DNA from: CAYYYP01 sp964475985
GTDB lineage: Bacteria > Bdellovibrionota > UBA1018 > CAYHWW01
Direction: 5' to 3'
Assembly (NCBI GenBank): GCA_964475985.1
Contig: CAYYYP010000030.1
Span: 1-41,706 of the forward strand
DNA length: 41,706 bases
In this document: piece by piece, positions 8,141 through 17,400 of the stretch
Layout: each line of letters opens with the position of its first letter
How positions within the stretch are numbered: position 1 is the first letter of the stretch
The notes under the pieces: model-generated
What the model saw: the letters and a program-made list of their open reading frames with translations, nothing else
What the model was told of the DNA's origin: nothing
Database searches by the model: none
Program-made: the position numbers and the translations under genes

Positions 8141-8832
8141 CGCCTCTCTAAAAAGCGTTTCAGAAAAAGGCTCCAGTTCTCAAGCCAAAGGTCGGTCTGG
8201 GCGAACCCCGGTTCCCCCGCGCGATCGTAATGGATGCCATCGCCAATGTCTTCGGGGTAGTGGGTGAAGCGGGCGCTATTAAAAAGCCTATAGGCTGGGA
8301 TCATGTGCGAAAGAAGATAGAAGACATCAACGATGGGTTCGCCATGTGGTGGCCGCATATGGGGTGGTGCGATCCAAAGGTATTCTGGCCCAATTTTCTG
8401 CAAAAACTCAGAAGTAGTTTGATCCCAAAGATTGTGATCTGCGTTCCACATCATATTTGTACCTAGCGCCACGATGACCAGATTGGGCCTGACCCGCGCC
8501 ATAAGCTCATCGATATGGGGGGTGCGTATGCGCTGCCCACGAGATTCTCTGCCCGCAAAGTTTTTCTCATAAAACCCCCAAGGACTATCCGTGTGATTCA
8601 GAAACCATTGAGGGCGCGCTCCGCCCACGGCTAAAGTGTGAACCCGGGCCCTGGGAAGCTGGGCACGTACGTCGGCATCAAGTCTCCTGCCGAAGCTGCC
8701 TTCCATATGGGAGTCACCGACAATGAGCACGCGGTTAAATTCCCGGGCCAGTGAACTAAAAGGTAATAAACCTAAGGCTAACCACGTGATTAGGCCGACT
8801 AAAGTTTTTCTGTTTGTAAAAAGAAATTTCAT
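8137..8832 (-). CDS. Exported SGNH/GDSL-family hydrolase
   Basis: 231 residues with a signal peptide (about 1-29, ending SSLA-R). Block I is VLIVGDSHMEG with nucleophile Ser41, a GTN motif (ALGTNMM) supplies the oxyanion Asn, and DGIH near the C-terminus provides Asp198 and His201. The family comprises esterases and lipases, some acting on acetylated cell-wall or capsule sugars; the substrate here is unknown. The gene has a good ribosome site (AGGGGAG). Its stop codon and that of the convergent recombinase gene share one palindromic TTAA (8137-8140). Confidence 0.82.
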   Translation of the reverse strand: MKFLFTNRKTLVGLITWLALGLLPFSSLAREFNRVLIVGDSHMEGSFGRRLDADVRAQLPRARVHTLAVGGARPQWFLNHTDSPWGFYEKNFAGRESRGQRIRTPHIDELMARVRPNLVIVALGTNMMWNADHNLWDQTTSEFLQKIGPEYLWIAPPHMRPPHGEPIVDVFYLLSHMIPAYRLFNSARFTHYPEDIGDGIHYDRAGEPGFAQTDLWLENWSLFLKRFLERR

Positions 8833-8869
8833 CGCTACGCTCCCCTGACGCCACGCATAAGTGGTCGCT

Positions 8870-10168
8870 TTAGTCGTAGGTGATAAAATGAATTCCTGAA
8901 TTACGCAAATCAGAGCGTCGTTTGTCGTAGCGCGCGACCATGAGCGGACTCGTCCAACCCGCCATATGCTGAATGGAACGGTGGGGTGCTAGGTGATCAA
9001 GCGCGTTGGATACGGCCGTGGCGCGCGCTGAGTGAGGGGAAACTCTGTATTCAATTCCAGCCTTTTTTGCGTACCTTTTTACAATATAGGCAATGGAGTT
9101 GGGGTTGAGCTCCTTATCGAAATCCTTTGTCACGTTATTTTTCTCGGGCGTAAGTAGGACTTCATCCTTGTTCCTGCTTTTTCCCGTGATGAGAAAATAA
9201 TGTTCGATGGATTGAATCACCGAAGCCGGTAAAGGGAGAATGCGTTCACGATCGCCTTTACCGCGAATGCGAATTACGGGAATTCCACCTTCTTCAAAAA
9301 GGTCGGACGTTCTTAAGCCCACGAGCTCCGCCCGGCGCAGGCCCATGTGAAATAAAATTTCTAGAATCAGGTGGTGAAGAGCGCCGGTTTTGCGGTGGCG
9401 ATCGGGCAAAGCCAGCATGCGTCGAACGGCATCATCGGGAATATCGCGCGTAGGGCTTTCCCTCCCGGCGCGAAAACTTTTTACGGCCTTGGCGGGGTTG
9501 TTAGCTAAAACGCCGTTTAGAACGAGGAAATTTAGAAAACTTTTGATGCAAGCAAGTTTCCGGTTGATGGAAATGTGCGTTAGGGGTTTGCTCGTGCGAG
9601 AGCTCGTTCGTTCTTGAAGGAGCGTTCTATATTTTACTAACGTGTGTACGTTCATGGGTAAGCCAGAAGATTTTAAGTAACCTAGGAAATCGATGAGGTC
9701 CTGCTCATAGGCGCGGCGTGTGTGGATGCTGGTCTGTTCTTTTAGGAAGGAATCAACGTAGGCGAAAAACTCTTCGTTCCAGGGGGAGTACTCCGTAGGT
9801 GCGGGCAAAGTATTTGCGGGTGAAGGTTGAACTTTATCTAACGTGAAAGTTGGTGCCAGGGAGTTTTCTAAAGCGCGGGCTGGAGACTCGTGCGCCTTGG
9901 ATTCACGGAAATCTTCGATTACTGAAGTCCCGCCAATGGCCTCAAGGGAAAGGGTAATGGGAAAGGTTTCCATTACGGGTGAATAAAAAATGTTTGACGT
10001 AAATGCGTTAACGGATGGTTGCTGGAAAAATGCTATTTCCTTTTTTTTACGTTGGCCTTTAGGCGAAGTTTTTTTTCGAGGCTTCCCCTTAAGCTTTTGA
10101 TTCACGCCCTTGGCCCAGGTTTTTATGCGCCCCCAAAGACCAGCCGTTTGTTCTTCACCCTTTTCCAT
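8870..10168 (-). CDS. Tyrosine recombinase (XerC/XerD-like) with basic N-terminal extension
   Basis: 432 residues. Residues 1-140 are a low-complexity extension, strongly basic over about 15-45 (GKPRKKTSPKGQRKKKE). An N-terminal core-binding domain follows (about 145-240, with SIHTRRAYEQDLIDFLGYL), then a catalytic domain with the complete set: Arg278 (GLRRAELVGL), Lys304 (GKGDRERILP), His379 and Arg382 (PHSARAT), Trp405 (AGW) and Tyr414 (ARYDKRR). It should therefore be active on DNA. Cellular Xer proteins are about 300 residues, so the extension is odd and this may be a specialised or element-derived enzyme rather than the chromosome-dimer recombinase. There is no clear ribosome site; see the promoter that reads almost straight into the ATG. 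Confidence 0.88.
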   Translation of the reverse strand: MEKGEEQTAGLWGRIKTWAKGVNQKLKGKPRKKTSPKGQRKKKEIAFFQQPSVNAFTSNIFYSPVMETFPITLSLEAIGGTSVIEDFRESKAHESPARALENSLAPTFTLDKVQPSPANTLPAPTEYSPWNEEFFAYVDSFLKEQTSIHTRRAYEQDLIDFLGYLKSSGLPMNVHTLVKYRTLLQERTSSRTSKPLTHISINRKLACIKSFLNFLVLNGVLANNPAKAVKSFRAGRESPTRDIPDDAVRRMLALPDRHRKTGALHHLILEILFHMGLRRAELVGLRTSDLFEEGGIPVIRIRGKGDRERILPLPASVIQSIEHYFLITGKSRNKDEVLLTPEKNNVTKDFDKELNPNSIAYIVKRYAKKAGIEYRVSPHSARATAVSNALDHLAPHRSIQHMAGWTSPLMVARYDKRRSDLRNSGIHFITYD

Positions 10169-10176
10169 TATCTATA

Positions 10177-10206
10177 ATTATAGACTGAAAAGAACGGTTC
10201 GGTCAG
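10177..10206 (-). promoter_or_regulatory. Promoter of the tyrosine recombinase, possibly giving a leaderless mRNA
   Basis: On the minus strand CTGACC (10206-10201) and a perfect TATAAT (10182-10177) are 18 bases apart. The -10 box ends nine bases before ATG 10168, so transcription should begin within one or two bases of the start codon. No Shine-Dalgarno sequence is present, which agrees with a leaderless transcript. Confidence 0.55.
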
Positions 10207-10235
10207 CGGGATAAAAAGTAATTTTTTGGGAAAGG

Positions 10236-12152
10236 TTATTCCCAGCGACCGTCAAAAGTAGAAACTTTGAAGTCGTAGGTTTCAGCTAATTGAGCCGGAG
10301 TACATTGACCCAGCTCTTCACCGAACAGCGGGCGCGCGTATTGGTAACGGATCGCCAATCCTTCTTGGGAGTTTTGGTCCTCGATGCCGTTTTCCTGGGC
10401 GTAAGCGCGCATATTGCCAAGTCTTGAAACGAGATCGTAATTTTCTAACACTTGGTCCATGCGGCTGTCGGTGGATTCGGCACCGGCTAGAATGCTCAAT
10501 ACACGGTGCTCAACGGCGCGCTGGGAGGGCGTAATTGCAGATAGCAGGGTGTTGATTCCAACGGCACCGGCGCCGCCAGCGGAAATCGCGCGTCTTGGAT
10601 AAAATGCTAGGATCGTACTTGATCTCGTATGCTGATCGATACTCGGGTGAGCCGCATAATAATCATTCACGCCAATGTTAAAAATCCAGGAACGATCAAG
10701 ACTTAATTCCATTTGATAGACGGGAAAGCCATCTAACGAAATCGCATGGTGCTCGCGTTGGCCGGTGGGGATAAATAAAAAATGATTACGAAATTCGGAT
10801 TGCCAACTTTCAACTGGCTTAAAACAAATCGGAACGGGATAAATTAATATGGGCTGTCCGGGTAGCACCAGACCACGGAAACCCCAGTGAAATACCTGAT
10901 TATGACTCCGCGTCCAGTTGAGAAGGCCCGCGCCGGACGATCCTTGTTTTGAAAGTTCAGCCTCGAAGATTTTTTTCAAAATCGTGTTACGGGCGTTGAC
11001 TGCACTGTTATTCGCAGGTGCGGGGGTTAAAGGAGTCGAGGACGCAGTGGTCCTTTCTTCTTCATCAAGAATGGCTTGGGCCTGAGCTTCGGTTGCTTCG
11101 TCATCTTCATCCCGCTGAATGCAGCTGATGTTCACATTGCGCAAGCCGCTCGGCGGTACGAATCGTAAACACCTCGCGGCCACAAAAAAGGTGATATCTT
11201 GCATGGCGGAAATACGCGGGATCTGCACATTAGCGAGAGTTAAAATTTGTAAAGTACGATCTAAGAGCGAATTCGCCCGGTCGGATTCTTGCCCGATAAA
11301 GCCCGTAATTGTTTGGGCGATAGCACCGAAATGAATTCCAACTACGGCACCGGATGAGTTCAGGATCGGAGAACCGGACGAACCATGGGGCATGCCGCAA
11401 TCGCGTAGATTTCGCACGATGGATGTCGCAGATGATCTTGCACCATAGATAAAGGAATTTACTGCGATTCCTACGGAAGCTTCACAACTTTTGTTGCGCA
11501 TTACGCCTGACGTTTCCGACATGGCGTTGAAATAAGGCATTCGGTAGGTGGGGTGGGGAGATTGGGCTCGGGAATCTTCGACGATGGAATCAAGATCAAA
11601 TTGCAGGGGGGTGCGATCAGTAATGGGTTGGGCAAGTTCGATGAAGGCGTAATCCCCGGCGGGTCGCCCGCGGCGGTTATTAATCTCTGGTGGATTTGAA
11701 ACCGAAGCGTAGATGACACGGCTACATTCTATGTTTGCCGCTGGCTTAGAGCGGAGTTCCGGAAAATGCATGACCATACGCCCGCGACAGTCACCATTTC
11801 CGGCTGAAAGTTGGGTGGCAATGTCTTCTGGAATACAGTGACGATTTGTCGCAATGATTTGGGGCGTGACCATGAAAGCTGTGCAACGGGCAGGCGAATA
11901 GGATTCTGGGTTTTCGCCGGGCATAAGGATGGAAAGGGATCCTACCGCCTCGTGGCAGTTTTCATCTTCGCAGGTGACGGTTTGATTGCGAATGGCGTTA
12001 AGGGCCGCAGACCTGGCCGTTTCGGCAAGCGTGGACGTTGGAGCTTCTAATGAACTCGAGGAAAAATTATTCTGGGTGGTACCCGGCCGGGTATTATCGC
12101 AGCCCGATGTGAAAAGGATTAAGGAGAATACGAACCCAACTTTGAATTTCAT
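10236..12152 (-). CDS. Trypsin-like serine protease lipoprotein
   Basis: 638 residues. A short lipoprotein signal ends FTSGC with lipidated Cys18. The first half is a chymotrypsin/V8-fold protease with His105 (ATNRHCI), Asp167 (GDYAFIEL) and Ser259 in GSSGSP (HGSSGSPILN), each in its usual setting. A linker rich in acidic residues, Thr and Pro (about 350-390) leads to a C-terminal region of about 250 residues with no recognisable family. The protein is probably anchored in the outer or inner membrane and cuts envelope or external proteins. A GAGG ribosome site lies five bases before the ATG. The next gene downstream, a recombinase, has its own promoter, so this is probably a single-gene unit. 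Confidence 0.88.
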   Translation of the reverse strand: MKFKVGFVFSLILFTSGCDNTRPGTTQNNFSSSSLEAPTSTLAETARSAALNAIRNQTVTCEDENCHEAVGSLSILMPGENPESYSPARCTAFMVTPQIIATNRHCIPEDIATQLSAGNGDCRGRMVMHFPELRSKPAANIECSRVIYASVSNPPEINNRRGRPAGDYAFIELAQPITDRTPLQFDLDSIVEDSRAQSPHPTYRMPYFNAMSETSGVMRNKSCEASVGIAVNSFIYGARSSATSIVRNLRDCGMPHGSSGSPILNSSGAVVGIHFGAIAQTITGFIGQESDRANSLLDRTLQILTLANVQIPRISAMQDITFFVAARCLRFVPPSGLRNVNISCIQRDEDDEATEAQAQAILDEEERTTASSTPLTPAPANNSAVNARNTILKKIFEAELSKQGSSGAGLLNWTRSHNQVFHWGFRGLVLPGQPILIYPVPICFKPVESWQSEFRNHFLFIPTGQREHHAISLDGFPVYQMELSLDRSWIFNIGVNDYYAAHPSIDQHTRSSTILAFYPRRAISAGGAGAVGINTLLSAITPSQRAVEHRVLSILAGAESTDSRMDQVLENYDLVSRLGNMRAYAQENGIEDQNSQEGLAIRYQYARPLFGEELGQCTPAQLAETYDFKVSTFDGRWE

Positions 12153-12184
12153 TTATACCTCGGACAGAAAGGTGTTAAGGGCGG

Positions 12185-12213
12185 ATTATACAACAGCTCG
12201 CCAAGGATCTGAA
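12185..12213 (-). promoter_or_regulatory. Promoter of the serine protease gene
   Basis: TTCAGA (12213-12208), a 17-base spacer and a perfect TATAAT (12190-12185) on the minus strand. The start site would be near 12178, giving a leader of about 26 bases that includes the GAGG ribosome site. Confidence 0.6.
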
Positions 12214-12251
12214 GCTTAATAAACAATAATTATTTATTAAAGGAGCGCCTT

Positions 12252-13505
12252 TTAAAGCAAGATAACGTACTGGCCCATTATCTCCGGGCCTAACCTATGG
12301 ATTGCCGCCAGGGTGTTATGTTGAGCGCATAACAAACGGCAATTTGCTGCGGTGGTTTGACCACCTAGCGCGAGTGGCTGGATATGATCAATATGTAGGA
12401 ACCGGCGGGCGTTGCAACGAACATTGCTTATAGGATTGACGTAGCTGCATTGACCACCGTCCCGTTCATGAACGGCAGATTTAACTGCGCCTGGGATATA
12501 GCGTGATGGCTTTGGGTTTGGGCTCGGCTTCGGCTTCGGGTTCTGGGGTTGATGAAATACTGTATGAACTTCCAGGTTTTTATTACGATCAGTCATTGCA
12601 TTATTCTGAGACGAATGTGCGTTTTGGGTAGGTCCATTTGGACTTACTCTTAGCTTCCCTGGGGAAGCCGGATCTCCAAATTCAGCAGTTGGGGTCTGCA
12701 TTGGCGAATTTCGACTTGGTTTTAAAAGAGGATCAAGTTTCTTTAAAAGCTGGTCGGCCATCAATTCAAACAGATCGGCATAGGTTTTTGCCGACCCGGG
12801 ATGGTGACTCAGAAGTTCCTTAATTCTGGTCAGTTTCTTTTGAAATTCTGGCCGAATGGTTAGAGTGACTTCAAGATGCGGTTCCGTAACTGCGGACTGT
12901 GTTATCGAATCTATTTTTTGGTCAAAATCCGCTTTAATCATGGCGGTTTTTTGAATGACTCGAACTTTTTCCTGCCTTGGGGCTGCCGCCCGGTCAGGAG
13001 ATAATTTTTGAAAAATTTCTTCGCACTGCCGTCTGGACTTCAGCGCGACGGCGCTCAGCACTTCCTGTTTTTGCACAAAAGAATATTCGCGTTTGAAGTC
13101 CCGTTTTTCGGCCACAAAAAAATCTTGGGCGGCGGCGAGGGTCGTGAGATTAACGGCGCCCGTCTTTAGGGCCACGCCAACTGTTTTAGGCATTGCTCTA
13201 AGCAATCTCGCGGCCGCAATTCGTCGATGGGCGCCGCTGTCGGAATAACCTAAATGTTTAACCATAAACTCGTGCAAACTATAAAATCCTAGGAGTGAAT
13301 GCAGGCGCCTCAATTCGATTTCATTCACGGCATGTAGGACGTTAGTGGTTGCGGATCGTTCTTCCGCTACTAGCATCTTTGTCGTCGCGAGAAGTTCGGT
13401 ATCCGCCAAATACGAAAGCGAGGTGAATTCGACCGTACTGCTCGTTGATTTACCGTTCGAAATTTCAGAAAATACTGCTCGTGGCGCCGACTCAATTTGT
13501 TTCAT
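12252..13505 (-). CDS. HNH endonuclease with DUF222-like N-terminal region
   Basis: 417 residues. The N-terminal half is helical and resembles the DUF222-type region found before HNH domains (LLGFYSLHEFMVKHLGYSDSGAHRRIAAARLLRAMP). A Pro/Asn-rich linker (about 275-345) follows. The C-terminal domain is a classic HNH: AVHERDGGQCSY, then HIDH with His371, Asp373 and His374, a central Asn (AANCRLLC) and final His (AQHN), with paired cysteines likely holding a zinc. It would nick or cut DNA. Related genes are often multicopy in Bdellovibrio relatives and of unknown biological role. The ribosome site is weak. Confidence 0.88.
   Translation of the reverse strand: MKQIESAPRAVFSEISNGKSTSSTVEFTSLSYLADTELLATTKMLVAEERSATTNVLHAVNEIELRRLHSLLGFYSLHEFMVKHLGYSDSGAHRRIAAARLLRAMPKTVGVALKTGAVNLTTLAAAQDFFVAEKRDFKREYSFVQKQEVLSAVALKSRRQCEEIFQKLSPDRAAAPRQEKVRVIQKTAMIKADFDQKIDSITQSAVTEPHLEVTLTIRPEFQKKLTRIKELLSHHPGSAKTYADLFELMADQLLKKLDPLLKPSRNSPMQTPTAEFGDPASPGKLRVSPNGPTQNAHSSQNNAMTDRNKNLEVHTVFHQPQNPKPKPSPNPKPSRYIPGAVKSAVHERDGGQCSYVNPISNVRCNARRFLHIDHIQPLALGGQTTAANCRLLCAQHNTLAAIHRLGPEIMGQYVILL
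12653..12668. repeat. Palindrome inside the HNH gene, similar to the intergenic one at 13590
   Basis: GCTTCCC-TG-GGGAAGC is a perfect seven-base inverted repeat with a two-base centre. With one flanking base on each side it matches the reverse complement of the 13590-13607 palindrome at 15 of 18 positions. Confidence 0.45.
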
Positions 13506-13589
13506 AGAAGATTTATTGTTTGCAAAACTTGTACGAAAATGGCCTAAAAACTGACCTTTTTTCGCGAGTCTTTGTAAACCGTCAGCCTT

Positions 13590-13607
13590 AGCTTTCCTAG
13601 GGAAGCT
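13590..13607. repeat. Intergenic palindrome upstream of the HNH gene
   Basis: AGCTTTCCTAGGGAAGCT is a near-perfect palindrome (one G-T type mismatch) located 85 bases upstream of the HNH start and 53 bases beyond the end of the 13660-14370 gene. No T-run follows on the minus strand, so it is not an obvious terminator. It could be an operator or a nuclease recognition site. Confidence 0.4.
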
Positions 13608-13659
13608 CTTCCTTTAGGCGAATTTTAAATCGAGACTCAAGATGTCACGCCCCACCAAA

Positions 13660-14370
13660 TCAATTACTAACTACTTCGTTTCTAATGAACGATCCGCCGG
13701 ATCTGCCTTGGGGCCGAGCGATTGGCCTAAAATCATTTAAGCAGTGAATATACCTGAAGGCGTAGACCGGTGGCCCACTTATAGCCGGGAAAAGATGTGG
13801 GTACACAGGCGTATTTACTTCGCTGACTACTTCAGCGATCCAGTCGTGCCTTGGTGTTACCCTAAACACAATCGCGGCGGTTCCATCGTCCACTTCGTGC
13901 GGCGCCACCCAACCGATATTCTCTTCGAACGATGACGTGAAGGTTAGTGCAACAGTACCTTCGATTGCGCGCACGCCAAATTCTCTGCCGGTAAGGTGCG
14001 GAGTCATAAAACTTACAAGCCTTCCGGAACGCGGGGAAAATCCAAAAAAATAAGACGAAGCCTCGGGACTAGCCATGAAGTTCGCATGCGGTGGATTAAT
14101 GTACGTCACGGTCCCGTCGGCGGTGGAAGCAATTTGTGAGCTGGTGCAGGCGACCTGGAAAAGTATTTGCGCGCTCCCACGCTCATCCTCCGCAAGGCTA
14201 GATAGAATCGCGTTGCGAGTGGGTAAGCCCATCTCAACTTGGTGCTGCGGTGCAAGCGCACCTTGGAATGCATTCCGAAGGGCTACGAACTGAGCTTCCT
14301 GCCAATCAGCCTTTGCGCCTTGGGATAAAAGGCTCACCAGCAACGCAGTCGAAAGGATAAACTTTCTCAT
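13660..14370 (-). CDS. Secreted hypothetical protein
   Basis: 236 residues with a clean signal peptide (MRKFILSTALL...GAKA, cleavage near 21/22). The mature part is predicted mainly beta, with two cysteines (VACTS, IHCLN) able to form one disulfide. No known family or catalytic motif is recognised. It lies between the giant exported protein gene upstream (81 bases away) and the HNH gene, and is probably periplasmic or extracellular. The start is supported by the signal peptide; GAGG lies rather far upstream (about 12 bases). Confidence 0.78.
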   Translation of the reverse strand: MRKFILSTALLVSLLSQGAKADWQEAQFVALRNAFQGALAPQHQVEMGLPTRNAILSSLAEDERGSAQILFQVACTSSQIASTADGTVTYINPPHANFMASPEASSYFFGFSPRSGRLVSFMTPHLTGREFGVRAIEGTVALTFTSSFEENIGWVAPHEVDDGTAAIVFRVTPRHDWIAEVVSEVNTPVYPHLFPAISGPPVYAFRYIHCLNDFRPIARPQGRSGGSFIRNEVVSN

Positions 14371-14451
14371 GAGACTTATTCCTCGGCACGCAGTTTAACA
14401 CAAGACATTAAATAAAAACAGTTTATGTGGCCATCAATGTTGTTATAAACA

Positions 14452-17400
14452 TTAATTCGACAAAACGGAGCCTAAACTCTGGGTGAGGCACGCCTCTTCC
14501 GTCACGGCCGCCCGCCCCGTAAGTGGCGTCAAAACCCCGGTAAGCACCTCCGTTACCGCGGCGACTCGGCTAGGATGATAATGCGGAAAACGCTGGCCCA
14601 TATCGGGCAGTGGACGCGTGCCATTAAATCGATCAAGGATTTGCTGGGCGGCTTCGGCGAAGGCGTGATTTAACTCGGCTTCCTCCGGCACCTCCGAAAA
14701 TACCGCGTCCGGGTGGATTCTTCTTACAATTTGCGCCGCTTCGGACACGCTCGCTTCGCCCGAAATAAAATCGCGATAAGTTCTAGCTAAACGCTCGGCC
14801 CGTAAAATAAAGTCATCCCGGTTCAAACGTTTAATGCCACCTAAGCGCGTTATGAAATTTCGGGTATTGGTAATTTCACGATTTAAAGTCCCCTGGCGTT
14901 CGGCGATGGTGTGGGCCGGTAAATCAAAAGGAGTTCTTGGCCGGGGCGGAATACTTTCAGCCAGAGGTGCTACGGGATGATCCTGGGTAATTACATTTTC
15001 TACGACCGGAGGAAGCTGCGGCGCCACTGGTTGCGCTGCCGGCAACCCGCGATTAGCGCGCGCCAACGCCCGGTTTTCTCGAATCTGGTTTACAACGTTA
15101 CGTATCCTCTGCCACCACGCCGACCAACGACTTCGAAGCGTAGGGCGTTGACTAGCAGCCGAACGATTCGCCGCATCCAAATTTGGCCTGGTGGAACGTG
15201 GGTCATGTTCATAGGGCGTGCTGTCGTAAACCACCCGGGCGGACGGGTCGGTCAAATGGAGTTCGTGGGTGCGCGCGTGTAAATTATTTGCATTTAAGGT
15301 TGCCGCGCCTGCTTCCACCGAAAACTCCGTCCTGGTTTGCATGCGAATCGCCGGATTATCTTGATGATAACTTTCGAGCATAGTCGTGAACAAACCGTTC
15401 GTAGCATCACACTGCGCGCACATGATGTTATCTTCCGCAAGAAACCGTGCCCAAGGAGTGAATTCATTCACGGCCCTAGGCCTGTTTGCCGGCGGAAACG
15501 TGTATTCGGGTCGATAGCTGTAGAGCGCAGAGCCCTGCATGACTCCTTCAATAATGCGACCGTGAATTTGTCCGTTAGTTGCCCGCGTATTCAAGGCATG
15601 TTCTAAATGATTTGCGGCATGCTCAAATCCGGCGGCGCGGAATCTTTCGTTGATTCGTCTTAGCCTTGCAACGTCGTAAAGTGGATCCATGGCGTCTGGG
15701 CGCACCGCGGGTCTTACGGATGGAATTTGGTAAGTCGCGTTTACGTTAAATCCAGTGACTGTGGGATTTAACGGCCTAACGGCATAATCTCCCGTGGGTC
15801 GGTGCCGTACCACCGCGAAATCCACGCCTTGCCTAAGTGCACGACCGCTGCCGTCAACAACTTCTATTTGAGATATATCCCAACCCTCCGGTCGCGCAAT
15901 CAGAGCGTCGGGCGCATTTTCGCCACCCTGCCAGGGTTCAGCGGAACGAACCATAATACGATTTGGTGCACGCGCAAGTTGCCCCATGAGCTCGGCGTTG
16001 CGAGGCTCGCGGATTTCCATCACCTGCGCTTCGGCGGGATTTAAGAAATCCTCTTTTTCACCTAAGGTAAAATGTGTTGGCAATTCTTCCCGCGGAATGC
16101 GCCCCTGATATTCCACCCTGTGCATCACTTCCGTAGTCGGAACCGAATTTGTTGCCCTTGTGTTACTATTTCCATGAAGTGGCGTAGCATTAGCTTGAGC
16201 CTGGGCGTTTCGAAACGATTCAACCGACATGCCAACGGCTAGATTGTGCACAGGTTCGCCGGTTGTTCTTGCGTGCTCCTCGCGGGCCTGCCAGTACAAC
16301 ATGGCGTTAGGGAAGTCGCGGTGTCCTTCCACCGTTTGTCGCCAAAGAAACGCCTCAACTGCGATGTTTTCATCAAGTTGAGTTGAAGGTGGCAGCCAGC
16401 GCAGGGGTGTTGTATGCATCCTTTCCCTCTGCATATGGGCAAGTTGAAATTCGAGATCAGACGCGTCGGTAAATTCTGGCGAAAGGATTCTTGCGGCCTC
16501 ACCGTAGTACTGCAACATGAGTGGCAAGCTCCGACGAAAAAGGGTTTCCCGAACGAGCGTCGGAAAATCTGCCCTTCGACTCTGTCCAACTAGTGTATCA
16601 GGACTGGTCATCATAAAAGTGGATACTGCATCCGGATGAATTTCTGGAGGGAGGCTTGGCACGTATTGCAAATGCGATATCGGAATGGTTTGTCCGGCGA
16701 TAAGCAGCGCCGGTTCCCTCGTCACTGGATTCCAGGTGATGTCAATCTGCGATAAATGGCGGGTTAATTCCGGTAATTGACCCAGTAAAAATTCGTGACC
16801 GGGCTCACCGCTAATGTCTGTATTTGGTTCAAACCCTGGGAGAGCAGGTAAATTCGAGAGATTCTGAAGCACGATATTACCGTCACCGGTGCGAACAATG
16901 TGGGTGAGATTAGTGCGAAGTGATTCACGAAGCGCTTCGGATTGTCTTGCGCGCCACAAACGCAGACGTTCCTCATAAGGTGGCGTGAGATCCGGGTGCC
17001 GCTGAAGATACACCATTTCCTCATGCGCGATCATATTCAGAAGTTGGCTTCGAAATTGCGGCATTTGGCTTAGTGTTTGGACTTGCGTAGGTGACATTTG
17101 CGGGTGCCTTACTTGGAGCGAACTTAAAAAGTGATTGCGAGCCTGGGTCTCCAACTGATTTTTGACATTTAGCGGAATCCGGCCTTCGTTAGGTGCCGAA
17201 CGATTTTGGGCTTCGCGTTGGTGCTCGTTACGCAGACGTAAATAACCGTTATTTATAGTAGATAAAGGGTCGAGCTGGCCTTTGAAATGATTCGTTGCGG
17301 CAGTTTCGAGGGTTTCGTTGCGCAAACGGTGACCTATCCGCGTATCCAGCGCTCTTTGCCAGCCGGAGATAGAGTACCGGGTGAGAAACCTACGTATGAA

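Noticed and set aside
12216..12240. AT-only inverted repeat TTAATAAA...TTTATTAA
   Set aside because: Low-complexity AT sequence upstream of the protease promoter; a weak stem with no clear role.
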